In this document: positions 19,926 to 30,209 of the stretch, in pieces
How positions within the stretch are numbered: the stretch's first letter is position 1
Layout: each line of letters begins with the position of its first letter
Program-made: the position numbers and the translations under genes
The notes under the pieces: generated by a model
Database searches by the model: none
Told to the model about the DNA's origin: nothing
The model's input: the letters and a program-made list of their open reading frames with translations, nothing else
NCBI RefSeq assembly: GCF_029784155.1
Contig: NC_073693.1
Span: 110,298,683-110,362,682 of the forward strand
DNA length: 64,000 bases
Reading direction: 5' to 3'
Origin: Uranotaenia lowii
Lineage: Eukaryota; Arthropoda; Insecta; Diptera; Culicidae

Positions 19926-22680
19926 ACTCGTTCTTTGCTCAAATCAAATTTACCAAACTCTTGTGCAAATTCTAAGATATCAGCCATCGAAGAAAATAAA
20001 TATAATTTCTGAAGGTTGAGGTAAGAGATCCAAATTTCAGATTTAAGTTTGAAATTTGACTGCAATATTAAGTTTATTGAACAGTACACTGAAAAAATAT
20101 GGAATTCCATGCAGTTACGTGAGAATGAATGTTTCTTTAACAGCAAATAATTTCCAAAAAAAAACAATTCCATCATTAAAAATCTCAGCTTTTGAAAACA
20201 GGCTTTTGATAAAACAAAAAATGCCAAATGATCTCAAATTCTAATTTATATTTGAGATTTTCAGTCGAAACTCAAAAATTTAAGTAATACTCAAAATTTC
20301 CAAGTCTGCAATCTTCTGCGATATCAATTGCTCAGAGGATTAGACAACTTTTTATTTATATCTTGATTTTAATCCCCATTCGTGACCTGAATCTGAACCT
20401 GGAGTTTGAATATTTATTCTGAACCAGCAATCAAAATTTGAATGTGGAACCTAGTTCCGATTTTCACATTTTTAAATTTGAACTCCAGATCAGATTTATA
20501 TTTTGGCACTTGTGCCAAAATCGAGCGAATTTTTGGATAGACATTACCATATAGTTTTCTCAATAACAGGACCAGTATAATACAGCTAATAAAATACACC
20601 AACAAACACCCTAAATGAATACAAATTATAAAATACAACAACAAAAATAAAATTTAAAAAATGTAATTATTAATAATTAATTAGAAGTACTCAAAAATGT
20701 CAATAACGATGAAAATTTCATTAAATTAAAAAAAAATACAATCAAAGGACTCAAATTGACACAAAATAACTACAAAGTGATGGAGAATGACAAAAATAGC
20801 AAATATGACAAAAAAAATAACAAAAATCTAACATAACAAACAAAACAATTAAAGTGCTCAATGACACAAAGACATGATAAGACAAAATAAAAAATTAGAA
20901 AAGTTGTCTAAAATTGTCTAAAAAATATGTTAATGATATAGATAATAGTTTTTTTTTGTAGAAATAAGTAAAAAAAGAAATAAAATTGGTTCGAAGAAGA
21001 AGAAGAAGAAGAATAAGAAGAAGAAAACGGTTCGATTTCAGCAACATTCGATCTTAGCAACATAACATTTTTGGGCGTGTTGCCAAAATCGATCTGGGTC
21101 TGTATGACCCAAGATGTGAAATTTGGTTCATAAGCCTCAATCATGAACCCATGGTTTAAATTTAGAAGTTTTGAGTTTCAATCTCTATCGAATTCAAATA
21201 TAAATTTCAAATGATGAATCTGAGTTTCCTGACTTCTGCGTTTTCAATTCTGGATTGCCATTTCGAAGATTTACTATGTTGGAATTCTGCATAAGAACTA
21301 AGTTCAACATCTTCGGATCTGGACATGAAACAAAAACTCAGGAACAGATGACTTGTACGTTTTGAAAATCAAGAATAATAATGAGAATAAAATACGAAAT
21401 CAAATTTAAAGTAGTTTTTTGAAAAAGCTCTTTATTTTCAGTTTCTAATGATTATTCGATTTGTTAACCAAAAATAATAAACTGGATACAGAATCTGAAA
21501 TTAAATAAAAAAAAATACAATTATTTATAATTTAATATTCATGACTGAATCATGAAACATGAAATCAATCAATCAAAACATGAAATTTTTTTTTGAAAAA
21601 CTGTAGCCGAGCCTAGGATAAGTTTTCAAGGTTTTGACATCTGTTCTGAGTCGAGATTGATTTTTTTGAATTACTTTACGCAATCATCAAAATTCGATTG
21701 AGAATTGAGAATGTTTAGTGTAGACAAGATTATCTCGTTTGCTTTTCCTGGATCTTCTTTGGGGATCGGATATTTTTGTATTTTTTTAAATTTTTAGTTC
21801 TAAATTGTGCATATTGAATATTAAAATTCCTTAAGCTATTAAAGTTATTTATAGGTGTCCATATAAGTAAAACAGCATCTAAAATTGTTTGAAGTGGTGA
21901 TAAACAAAAAAAAAAATAAAATATTTAAACAAACTAGAAATCTCGACAAAAAGCTAAAAGATAGACGTTTAAGCAAGTAATCGATAGAGAAATGCGTACA
22001 AGTCATACAACTTTTTGGAATATAAATTTATAACTAAATTCCAATAACAATATGATATTCATAGATGACTTCAGTTCAGAGTGAATATCTCACTTGTGTA
22101 CTATAAATAACCAACTTTTTCAGTTGATTTCATTTCTTCGTGCAATCGCGAAATCGAATTAAGACAAAGAGATGAATTACACTGATGAGTTTCCAAAAAC
22201 AATCTTATTCAGTTACCACAACGTACATAACAAATTTGAAATTAGAAGGAACAAAAAGGGGAATCACTTCATCCATTAATAAAATTAAAATAAACTCCTT
22301 ATAAATATTCTTGAAGTTTGATAGATGTTTCTTCAATTTAAATTTTGAAAACACACTTGTGTATCAGGAACAATAATTAGAAAAAAAAAGAAAATTTAAA
22401 AAACATTTTTTACTTTACTTTTAAACTTTTTATCACTGCCTCAAAGCTAAAAATAGAAGTATCCTTAAGAAGTATCCTTAAGAAAAAATCTAGGAGCACA
22501 GGATGGAGTAGGAAAACTCAATCGTACCATTTACCAAAATGAATCCTGATCTATAACCTTCCCCCTAACAACACCCTTTTTTTGGATATATAAATATAGG
22601 AAATAAATAAAGGAGGAAATAAAAAAAGTTGTTAATTGATTCCATAAAGTATCCTACTAACAATCCTTCCTTGATTCCTC
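19926..22680. other. AT-rich sequence, decayed repeats, no gene recognised
   Basis: Contains stretches of degenerate TTTGAA/AATCTGAA repetition (about 20280-20500 and 21130-21350) and AAAAT-rich low complexity (20640-20930). Short frames here read as translated low-complexity DNA. Confidence 0.4.
20998..21027. repeat. GAA microsatellite
   Basis: About nine GAA units with one TAA interruption. It accounts for the poly-Ser run in the minus-strand frame at 20908-21144. Confidence 0.85.
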
Positions 22681-23480
22681 CTTGACTACTAGGACGTGGC
22701 CGGTGCCGTTATTGATCATTTCAAAGGGAGAGCATACAGTTTTGTGCATTGTGAATGAACTGTCCCAAGCACTATTTTTTGGTCCTTGCCCAAAGCTGAT
22801 GGCCTCGATCAATCACGGAGTAGCAACCATGGGCGAGGTCGAACTTGTTCTGTTTAGCCACGCCAGCGATCATGGAAATTTAAGTGCGTAAGTTGAACAA
22901 AGCCTAATCCAATATGTTATCTTAAGTTTTAAATGAATGATTATATCTAAGCACTTCAATTTCAATGATTTAAGATGGATATGAGTAGTCAACTAAGCTA
23001 AGCTAAGCTATGCAAATCATATAAAGATGTGGGTGGCTGTGAGCCATGGCCGTAGGAACGGGGGGGTTGAGGATTAACCCCCCTCCCCTCCCCCCATGAG
23101 GATCCAAAAAAGCAAGCGAGTTATTCTACTATGCTCTAAAAATTTCAAATTCCGATTAAAATTATGATAATAAAGTAGGGTTAATTAAGAGTAACAATCT
23201 AGATTTTAAACTTATGTAAAACCTCAAAACCCCTTCCCAAGTTCAAAATTTTTCTACACTTTTTCAAAATTTTCTCATTTATTCAAAAAAACTCAGGTCT
23301 GAAAATCAACATTTTAATAAAATTAAACCCATTTTGGAGGTTATGATCCCATAATTCACATCTATTTTCTTATTCGGACTCTGTAACCAGTTCAGGATTC
23401 TTGAGTTTCAGTTCGAATATTCAAAAGAATTTAGAAATGAAAAGCTGCTTCTGGTTCAAATTTTGTTTAGAATTTCAAAA
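22681..23480. other. Unclassified; GC-richer 210-base stretch followed by a G/C-run repeat end
   Basis: Positions 22682-22891 are open in the plus frame for 69 codons and less AT-rich than their surroundings. I cannot assign a family and suspect an old repeat. Near 23045-23100 the motif GCCGTAGGAACGGGGGGG with CCCCTCCCC resembles the ends of the sequence block at 39285-40705. Confidence 0.3.
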
Positions 23481-23507
23481 TGTTTTCAGATTTTTGGATG
23501 AACCCTT

Positions 23508-24960
23508 CTAAAGGGGGTCGTCCATACAAGACAAATATTGTTTTCGCGATATTGACGTTTTTTTTTCGTCGGATTGTAACAAAAATTTGCACATAGAGGT
23601 TTTGAGAGATGGAGAATTGATTCCAGGTATTGATTTTTGTGTCAGGGGTCGGCAACAGGGGTCGTCCATATGAACTGTTCAGTGTTTTTACTAAATTGAC
23701 GTTATTATGCATTGGATTGATATGAAAATTTGCACATGAGGGTTTTTAGGGATGAGCAATCGATTCCAGGTATTAAATTCTGAGTCAGGGATCGACCAAA
23801 GGGGTCGTTCATATCAATTTTCAAATGTTTTTACGATATTGGCGTTATTATGCATTGGATTGAGATGAAAATTTGCAGACGGGGATTTTAAGAAACGGAC
23901 AATCGATTCCAGTTATCAAATTTTATAGAAAAGGTCGTCCGTATCAATTGTTCTATGTTTTTGCGATATTGGCGTTATTATAGTTTTGAGAGTATTTTGT
24001 AGAACGATCAATCGATTCCAGGTTTCAAATTCAGGGTCAAGGGTCGGTCAAAAGGGTCGTCCATATTAACACTGTTTTTTGCGATATTAATGCTTAAATA
24101 CATTGGATTAAAATGGAAACTTGGTACGTGAGAGTTTCAAGGAACAAGTAATTGATTTCAGGGGTTGAATTTGAATTCAGAGGTCTGCGAAAGGGGTCGT
24201 CCATATAAACTGTTTAATGTTTTTGCGATATTGACGTTATTATGCATTGGATTGAGATGAAAATATTCACGTAGAAGTTTTGAGGAACGCTCAATTGTTT
24301 CAGTTTTCAAATCTCGAGTCAGGGGTCGGCAAAAATGGTCGTCCATATTATTTGTTCAATGTTTTTGCTATATTGGGGGTTATTCTGCGAATCGAGTGAC
24401 GTGACTCACGAAATTTCACTTCTTTATCCTGACTCCAGGAAATGTTTCAGAGAAGAATCGTTAGTATGAATGAGCTCCAAAAATCGATCACAGGACTTTT
24501 GAGCTGAAACTTCGAGTCTTGAGTGGTTTCTGGAGTCGGCACAACGATGTGAAATTTTACACTTCACGTCACGTGACTCTCAGAATAAGCTCAGTTTATA
24601 CATCGAATTATAATGAAAAATGTGCACAAGAGAGTCTAACTGCACATGTAATTGATTTCACGTCTCAAATTCTGACAAAGAATCAGTAAAAGGGGTCGTT
24701 CATAATATTTGCGTTTTTTTTTTGCAATAACTGCGTTGATAGGCATTATGTCGGGGTAACAAAAAAACAAACTTTATATAAGATGACAAAAAAGGGGCCG
24801 TCCACATTTACTGTTTAATGTTTTTGCAATAATTGTTTTGTTATGCTTGAGATCCAGACAAAAATTCATTCACGGGTGTTTAACAAAACGGATAATTGGT
24901 TTTTAATTAAAATATTGAATCAGACAACAGACAAGGGGTAGTTCATATTACCTTTATAAT
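23508..24960. repeat. Satellite of about 142 bp, roughly nine to ten degenerate copies
   Basis: The anchor AGGGGTCGTCCATAT and its variants occur at about 23513, 23656, 23798, 23932, 24053, 24195, 24337, 24690, 24795 and 24935, mostly 121-143 bp apart with one gap. Each unit also repeats GCGATATTGACGTTATTATG, CATTGGATTGAGATGAAAAT and CAATCGATTCCAG. The short minus frames with GRPL motifs are by-products. The array lies upstream of a Helitron-like 3' end at 25929 and may be its internal repeat region. Confidence 0.85.
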
Positions 24961-25102
24961 GTGTTAGACATAACTTCGTTATTATGCATCCAAAATAGAC
25001 AAAAATTCGTACACGGGTGTTCTTTTCGACGGTCAATAAATTTCTTATTTTAAATTTCCGTTTGGAAGACAAGCAAATAGGTCGCTTGCAAATTCTGTTT
25101 AG

Positions 25103-25810
25103 TTTATTTTTTTATTTTTTATTTACATAGTATTCCGTCTCACGACATAACTTGACGAACATAATTCCTAAAATTCACTCAGTTCATAGCAACCGTTCTC
25201 CAATTTCTCGGGCACCCCACGTTCGCCAGATCACGCTCCACTTGGTCTAACCACCTTGCTCGTTGCGCCCCCGCTCGTCTTGTTCCTACCGGATTCGTAG
25301 CGAACACCTGTTTTGCGGGACAGTCGTCCGGCATTCTCGCAACATGTCCCGCCCAGCGTATCCGGCCAGCCTTAACCACCTTCTGGATACTGGGTTCGCC
25401 GTAGAGTCGCGCGAGCTCGTGGTTCATCCTTCGCCTCCACATTCCGTTCTCCTGTACGCCGCCAAAGATGGTTCTTAACACTCGTCGCTCGAATACTCCG
25501 AGTGTACGCAGGTCCTCCTCGAGCAATATCCATGTCTCGTGCCCGTAAAGAACAACTGGTCTAATGAGGTTACACTTCTCGACCGCGGTTGCTTGTGGAG
25601 TCCATAGTAGGCACGACTTCCGCTGATAATTCGCCTCCGGATCTCACGGCTGGTGTCATTGTCTGCGGTCACCAGTGAGCAGAGATAGACAAAGTCTTCG
25701 ACTATCTCCAGCTCGTCGCCGTCGATCGTGACCTTGTTATTACTGGACAAGCGGGTTCGGTCGGACTCAGATCCGCAGGCCAGCATGTACTTCGTCTTGG
25801 ACGTATTAAT
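25103..25810 (-). mobile_element. 5'-truncated LINE insertion (RTE-like), 14-bp duplication
   Basis: The interval is flanked by CAAATTCTGTTTAG at 25089-25102 and 25811-25824. On the minus strand it starts inside a reverse transcriptase gene and ends with an A/T-rich tail (AAATAAAAAATAAAAAAAT), consistent with 5' truncation during target-primed reverse transcription. It sits between the satellite and the Helitron-like end, so it inserted into that older element. Confidence 0.85.
25179..25810 (-). pseudogene. Reverse transcriptase C-terminal fragment of a non-LTR retrotransposon
   Basis: Minus-strand translation begins INTSKTKYMLACG and continues through DFVYLCSLVTADNDTSREI, the region after the catalytic core where the family normally reads YLGS. 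The frame is lost around 25575-25605, and a second frame resumes with LIRPVVLYGHETW, then LGVFERRVLRTIFGG, WRRRMNHEL and GRIRWAGHVARMPDD, ending at 25179. These motifs are typical of the C-terminus of RTE-like or related LINE polymerases, often annotated as endonuclease-reverse transcriptase. The catalytic YADD region and endonuclease are missing because of truncation, and the frameshift adds further damage, so it is inactive. Confidence 0.85.
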
Positions 25811-25869
25811 CAAATTCTGTTTAGTATTTTAAGCGATTTTTTTGTGAAAATGTGTCCCAATTACCAACC

Positions 25870-25929
25870 AAATAACAAATCATCAGCTTTAAACTTAAAA
25901 ACGAAACGAAGTTCGTACGGATCAGCTAG
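25870..25929 (+). mobile_element. Helitron-like 3' end (CTAG|T)
   Basis: The sequence GAAGTTCGTACGGATCAGCTAG followed by T matches the 3' terminal form of insect non-autonomous Helitrons (CTRR end before a host T, with a GTTCGTACGG-type stem just upstream). Comparable ends lie at 35672 and 42822. The 5' end of this element is not identified. Confidence 0.6.
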
Positions 25930-28580
25930 TTTGGATTAAATTCTTTTTTTTTCCAAATCCATGTTTCATTTTAGACATGATCTGAAATTTACTTTGGAAT
26001 TTGGATTTAATTGCTTTTTAAATCTGGTTTCATTTTTAATGTTATTAATTTTTGAACTGATTTGCATGTTCGAAGATTTAAATTAATGTTTTATAGAAAT
26101 TAAATTCGAATACGTTTTCTAGTGTTTCGTAAATTTTGATTTCAAATTTGCATACTAGACTGCTTAAAATTCACTTTAAAGTTACTTTCTAATTCAGAAG
26201 GAGCTAAATTTGAATTTTGAAACAACTCCTATCGTGACTAGCAAACGCAAACTACAGTCAATAAAATATTTCCAACCAAAAACGCACGACACGCATCATT
26301 ATTTCGTGCATTTTGCTTGGCTCTTTGCCTAAATGATTAATAAATAACCTCCCACCGTTGGACTCGGAGAGCAAACAAACACTTTCTGCTGAATGCGTTC
26401 TGCTTGTGGTTCTAGATATTCAGGAATGATTAAACGTTTATAATTTTCATATTTTTGTGAAATCTTGCAGCGTAAATTGTTGCACCTCATTCAAATGTAA
26501 ATTAAGTTCCCTTTCCAACGGATATAGTTTTAATTGCTTAAAACGGCGAGATAGCACTGAAATTCCGGGTGCAACCTAACGCTGAACTAAAAAAGAAATG
26601 AAATTTCACTATGTAAAAATATCGAGTAATGTAGTCTACTTTGAAAAATTGTAGAAAATTCATTTTTCGTTGTATTAAAAATCAAATTACCACAAAATTT
26701 TAGAATTAGAATAAATTTTTTAATCATATTTTTTTTAAAACTTTACCACCCCTCAAACAGTCTTTACTATCCATCGGAAGAAAATTAGGTGTTTCAGATC
26801 ACTTTTTTTAACTTTGAAAAAAATTTGAAAAAAATATTTCTTGACTTAATGATGTAGACCAAAACTTAAGCTTTCATTCGCATAAGATAGATATTTTTTG
26901 AGTATGTAACATGAGCTGCAATAATTTTTCTGAGGCATGTTTTTTTGGATTTTTTTTTTCTTTCCCGTTGAATAAAGAGAAAACTAGTAGCTTTAGCTGT
27001 ATATAATGTTTTAAACATATTCTACTGACATTACAAGGTTTCTAGTGATATAAGTTTAATATAAAATTCTTAATTATTCAAACGACTTAGATAGATTTTA
27101 CTTTTGGAGTGTCAAATTGACACTCTAAGTCGGAAAACGGGAGTTTTTTGTCCAGGCTTCCAGGGTTCGTCCATAAAAAAAGTAAAGATGCAATATTAAA
27201 GAACTTTTGAATTCATTTAGGGTCTACAAAGAAATTTTTGTTCTTGAAGCTTCTGAAAAAAGTTACAAGCATTCAAACTTGCAATAGTGTCAAATTGACA
27301 CTCTAATGATCGATTTGTGGACAAAACTCCCTTCTCTAAAGGTGCTGTTTAGTAAAATGTAAACAAAACCACGTGTTTTAATCTTAATTTTGGAGTACAG
27401 TTTTCCATGAATACTGACCGATTTTCAAAATTATATATCGATCTTCTTCTTTGTTAAGTCTTAAATTATCATATGAATGCATAAAAATTTCAACTTTCGA
27501 TTGGGTTTGAGTTTGAGCACTGAAAATCGAATCGATTAATTAAATTTATCGCCAACAGCAGCAGAAAAATTGAGTTCAAATCAAAATAAAGACAAACTTT
27601 CCAGAAAAGAACCAGCCAAAAGCTTGCAGTCTCTTAAAATAAAGCAAGAAAAAAAAACAAACATTTTATAATTATGCATTAATTAACTTGGATTAATAAG
27701 ATTAACTTGGAAAAAATATGTGTTTCACTATCTTCCGAATTTATAAACACATTTAATTTATTTTTACTGTGAATATTGTGTCGTTTTCAAGTCGTTTTTG
27801 ATCCAATGTATCGGAGCACCACTTGCCTACACTAGGGAGTTTTAATTCAATGATTTCAAAGGTTGGAAGCGTTTGTAAAAAATCGAATATTCTTTAAGTT
27901 TTTTCAATAAAAAGTAACTATTTTTGATAGAAGATTAGAAGCAGATAGAAATTCAAAGAACATGTAATTCATTTTGGTTTTTAGCTTATGTTTTCCGCGT
28001 GCGAAACACCCTACACAGAAAAAATCGGTGATTTGTCCAGCTATTTCTAAATGTGGCATACAGTTCGCGCAGTTTGTAAACATTTGCACAATGAAATAAT
28101 TCAAGCTTAATTTTGGTTCCAAAATCAGTCTGTTCATGAACGCCAAACAAACTTTTCTTCCTTTAAGCAGTTGTGTGGGAGTGAAAAGCTAACAATCGAA
28201 GTGAAAACTTGCGATGACCGGCGTTGTCGATAGCGGCATTATCAATTATTCATGAACTGCCTATCTATAACCCCGATTGTATTCGTATACATATAAAATT
28301 CTCTTGTAACGGTGTTTGTAGTACTACTCCTCCGAAATTACCCAAAAGATTCGAATGAAATTATTTTTAGAATATTCTGTAGCCATGCGAATCGGTTTAT
28401 ATCGAATAAAAACAACACAAAGTCGCATCAATTGTCCGTAATAATTAAATTTGTAGTTTTTTGAATGAAATAAAAGTCATGGCTTCCATTTTTTCGAGAT
28501 TTTTTTTTTCCTTTGGGCGGTTTGTTTTTCGTCTCTAAGGTCGAGGCGTCGCGAGCAGACGTCGTTAGAAGATAGTAACC
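25930..28580. other. AT-rich sequence with two palindromic repeats, no gene recognised
   Basis: Two copies of the palindrome AGTGTCAAATTGACACT occur near 27110 and 27288 with inverted GGGAGTTTT/AAAACTCCC blocks beside them, possibly ends of a short element. Positions 28470-28580 belong to a diverged tandem duplication that continues after the LINE (33118-33620). Confidence 0.4.
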
Positions 28581-28595
28581 ATGGCATAGCATACT
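28581..28595 (+). repeat. Target-site duplication, left copy (ATGGCATAGCATACT)
   Basis: Fifteen bases identical to 33103-33117, bounding the LINE. The perfect match marks a recent insertion. Confidence 0.95.
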
Positions 28596-28775
28596 CACTT
28601 CCATCTGTACCGTTGAGCCGTCAACACGTACGCCGGAGCATCGTATCGTTGCTGTGTACCTGCAGGAACATTTTTACATTATTTATTTTTTCCTTACCTG
28701 TATTTCAATCAGCACTTTTCAGTGCTAAAATTATTTTCATTTTCTTTTATTCATATTTTCTCTTTTCTTTCCAGC

Positions 28776-30209
28776 ATGGGGAAGTCTTCGGCCGGCTCAA
28801 GGGCCGGAAGAAAACGGATTGCTGAACCTAATCCAGGGCCATCTGCTAAAAAAGTTGAAATTTCCATTTCATTCGATGTCCTTCATAACATCGGTGATGA
28901 GGAAATATTCATATTTAATTCTGATAAGAGTACTAAGAAACCTTCTTCTTCTTCTTATACTCTTAAAAACGAAAAGATTCCACCAATAACGGTCACGATT
29001 CCTGACTTCAATGCCTTTCGGAAGGAAATCGTCACTTCCGTCAAGGATGTGAAGATTTCTTTTCAGATCGGTCGAAGGGGAACTGCTCGTATATTGGCGG
29101 AATCTTTTAATGATTTTCAAAAAATTTTAAATTATTTGAATAATAAAAAACACCAATTTTTTACGTACGACACTAGAGGTGATCGTCCTTTTAAAGTTGT
29201 ACTTCGTGGTCTCACCGGCGATCAGACACCGGATGAGATCACAAATGAATTAAATTCTTTGTTAGGTTTTTCTCCAATTCAAGTAATTCAAATGAGGAAA
29301 AGAACCAACACGAATAATACCAGTAGTGTTGGTTTTGCTCCTGAGCTTTATTTGATCCATTTTAAAAAGGATCAAGTTAATAATTTGTAAATTCTTGAAA
29401 AGGCTCGTCTTATGTTTCATTGTCGAGTCAAATTCGAACCTTTTCGAAAATCTTCAACCAATTTCCTTCAAAATATTACGCAATGTCGTCGTTGTCAAGC
29501 TTTTTGTCACGGCACTAAAAATTGTAGAATGAATGCCAGATGCATGCTTTGCGGCTCATTCGATCATGAAAAATCTAAATGCCTTTATGGTGGTGATAAA
29601 CCAAAAACAGAATTTTTCAAGTGTGCAAATTGCGCAGGTAATCATTCCTCGAATTCGCTAGACTGTCCCATCAGGGCAAAAATTATTGCTTCTAGGAAAA
29701 ATCCCAAAGTTTCCAGAAAAGTTTCTTCTCCTCCTTCCTCTTTTTCGTCTTCACACGTCGGGCCGGCAAACAACCTGCCTGTTCGCATTCAGCCTCGGTC
29801 TACATTGGAATCACGGCTGGGTAATACCCGAAGTGATTTTAATGTTACCTGGGCTGATTCTGCGCCACAGCCTCGTTGTTTATCGTTCTCAGAGGTGGTT
29901 GAAAATGGGTTGCCCTCTCCAGGCATAACTAATAAAAATGGGAAAAAACCAAGTCTCAACGTTCATGCGAAGGCTTGGGAAAATCCCCGAAATTCAAATA
30001 CTTGTTCTTCTCTTTCATTTTCTGATCCTAACAATTTTGTTGATTTGGGTGAGATTACTGAGGAAAAATTAAAATTTTTGCATCAAAATTTAATGGAAAT
30101 GATGCAACTTATGTTGAAAGCAAATTCAATGTTTGAAGCTTTCCAAACTTCTTTTAATTATGCTAACAAAATTATTATGACTTTACGATTCCCTCATGGA
30201 TCCAAATAG
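28776..30209 (+). pseudogene. LINE ORF1 (Gag-like RNA-binding protein), one in-frame stop
   Basis: ATG at 28776 (begins MGKSSAGSRAGRKRIAEP) opens a frame of 477 codons to 30209, broken only by TAA at 29388-29390; an upstream ATG at 28722 is in frame but less likely. The first 204 residues contain a pre-C2HC type region. After the stop the same frame resumes with ILEKARLMFH and reaches three zinc knuckles: CRRCQAFCHGTKNC (residue about 237 on), CMLCGSFDHEKSKC and CANCAGNHSSNSLDC, the last with C-X2-C-X3-H-X6-C spacing as usual in Jockey and I elements. The protein packages element RNA. A Ser/Pro-rich linker and a short helical C-terminus follow. Translation of the second half would need read-through or re-initiation at the ATG at 29412. 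Confidence 0.9.

Noticed and set aside
22682..22891. 69-codon plus-strand frame
   Set aside because: Looks like part of an old repeat; no domain or splice support.
23508..24960. Regularly spaced repeats considered as a CRISPR-like array
   Set aside because: Units are about 142 bp and similar along their whole length with no unique spacers, and the DNA is eukaryotic; it is a satellite.
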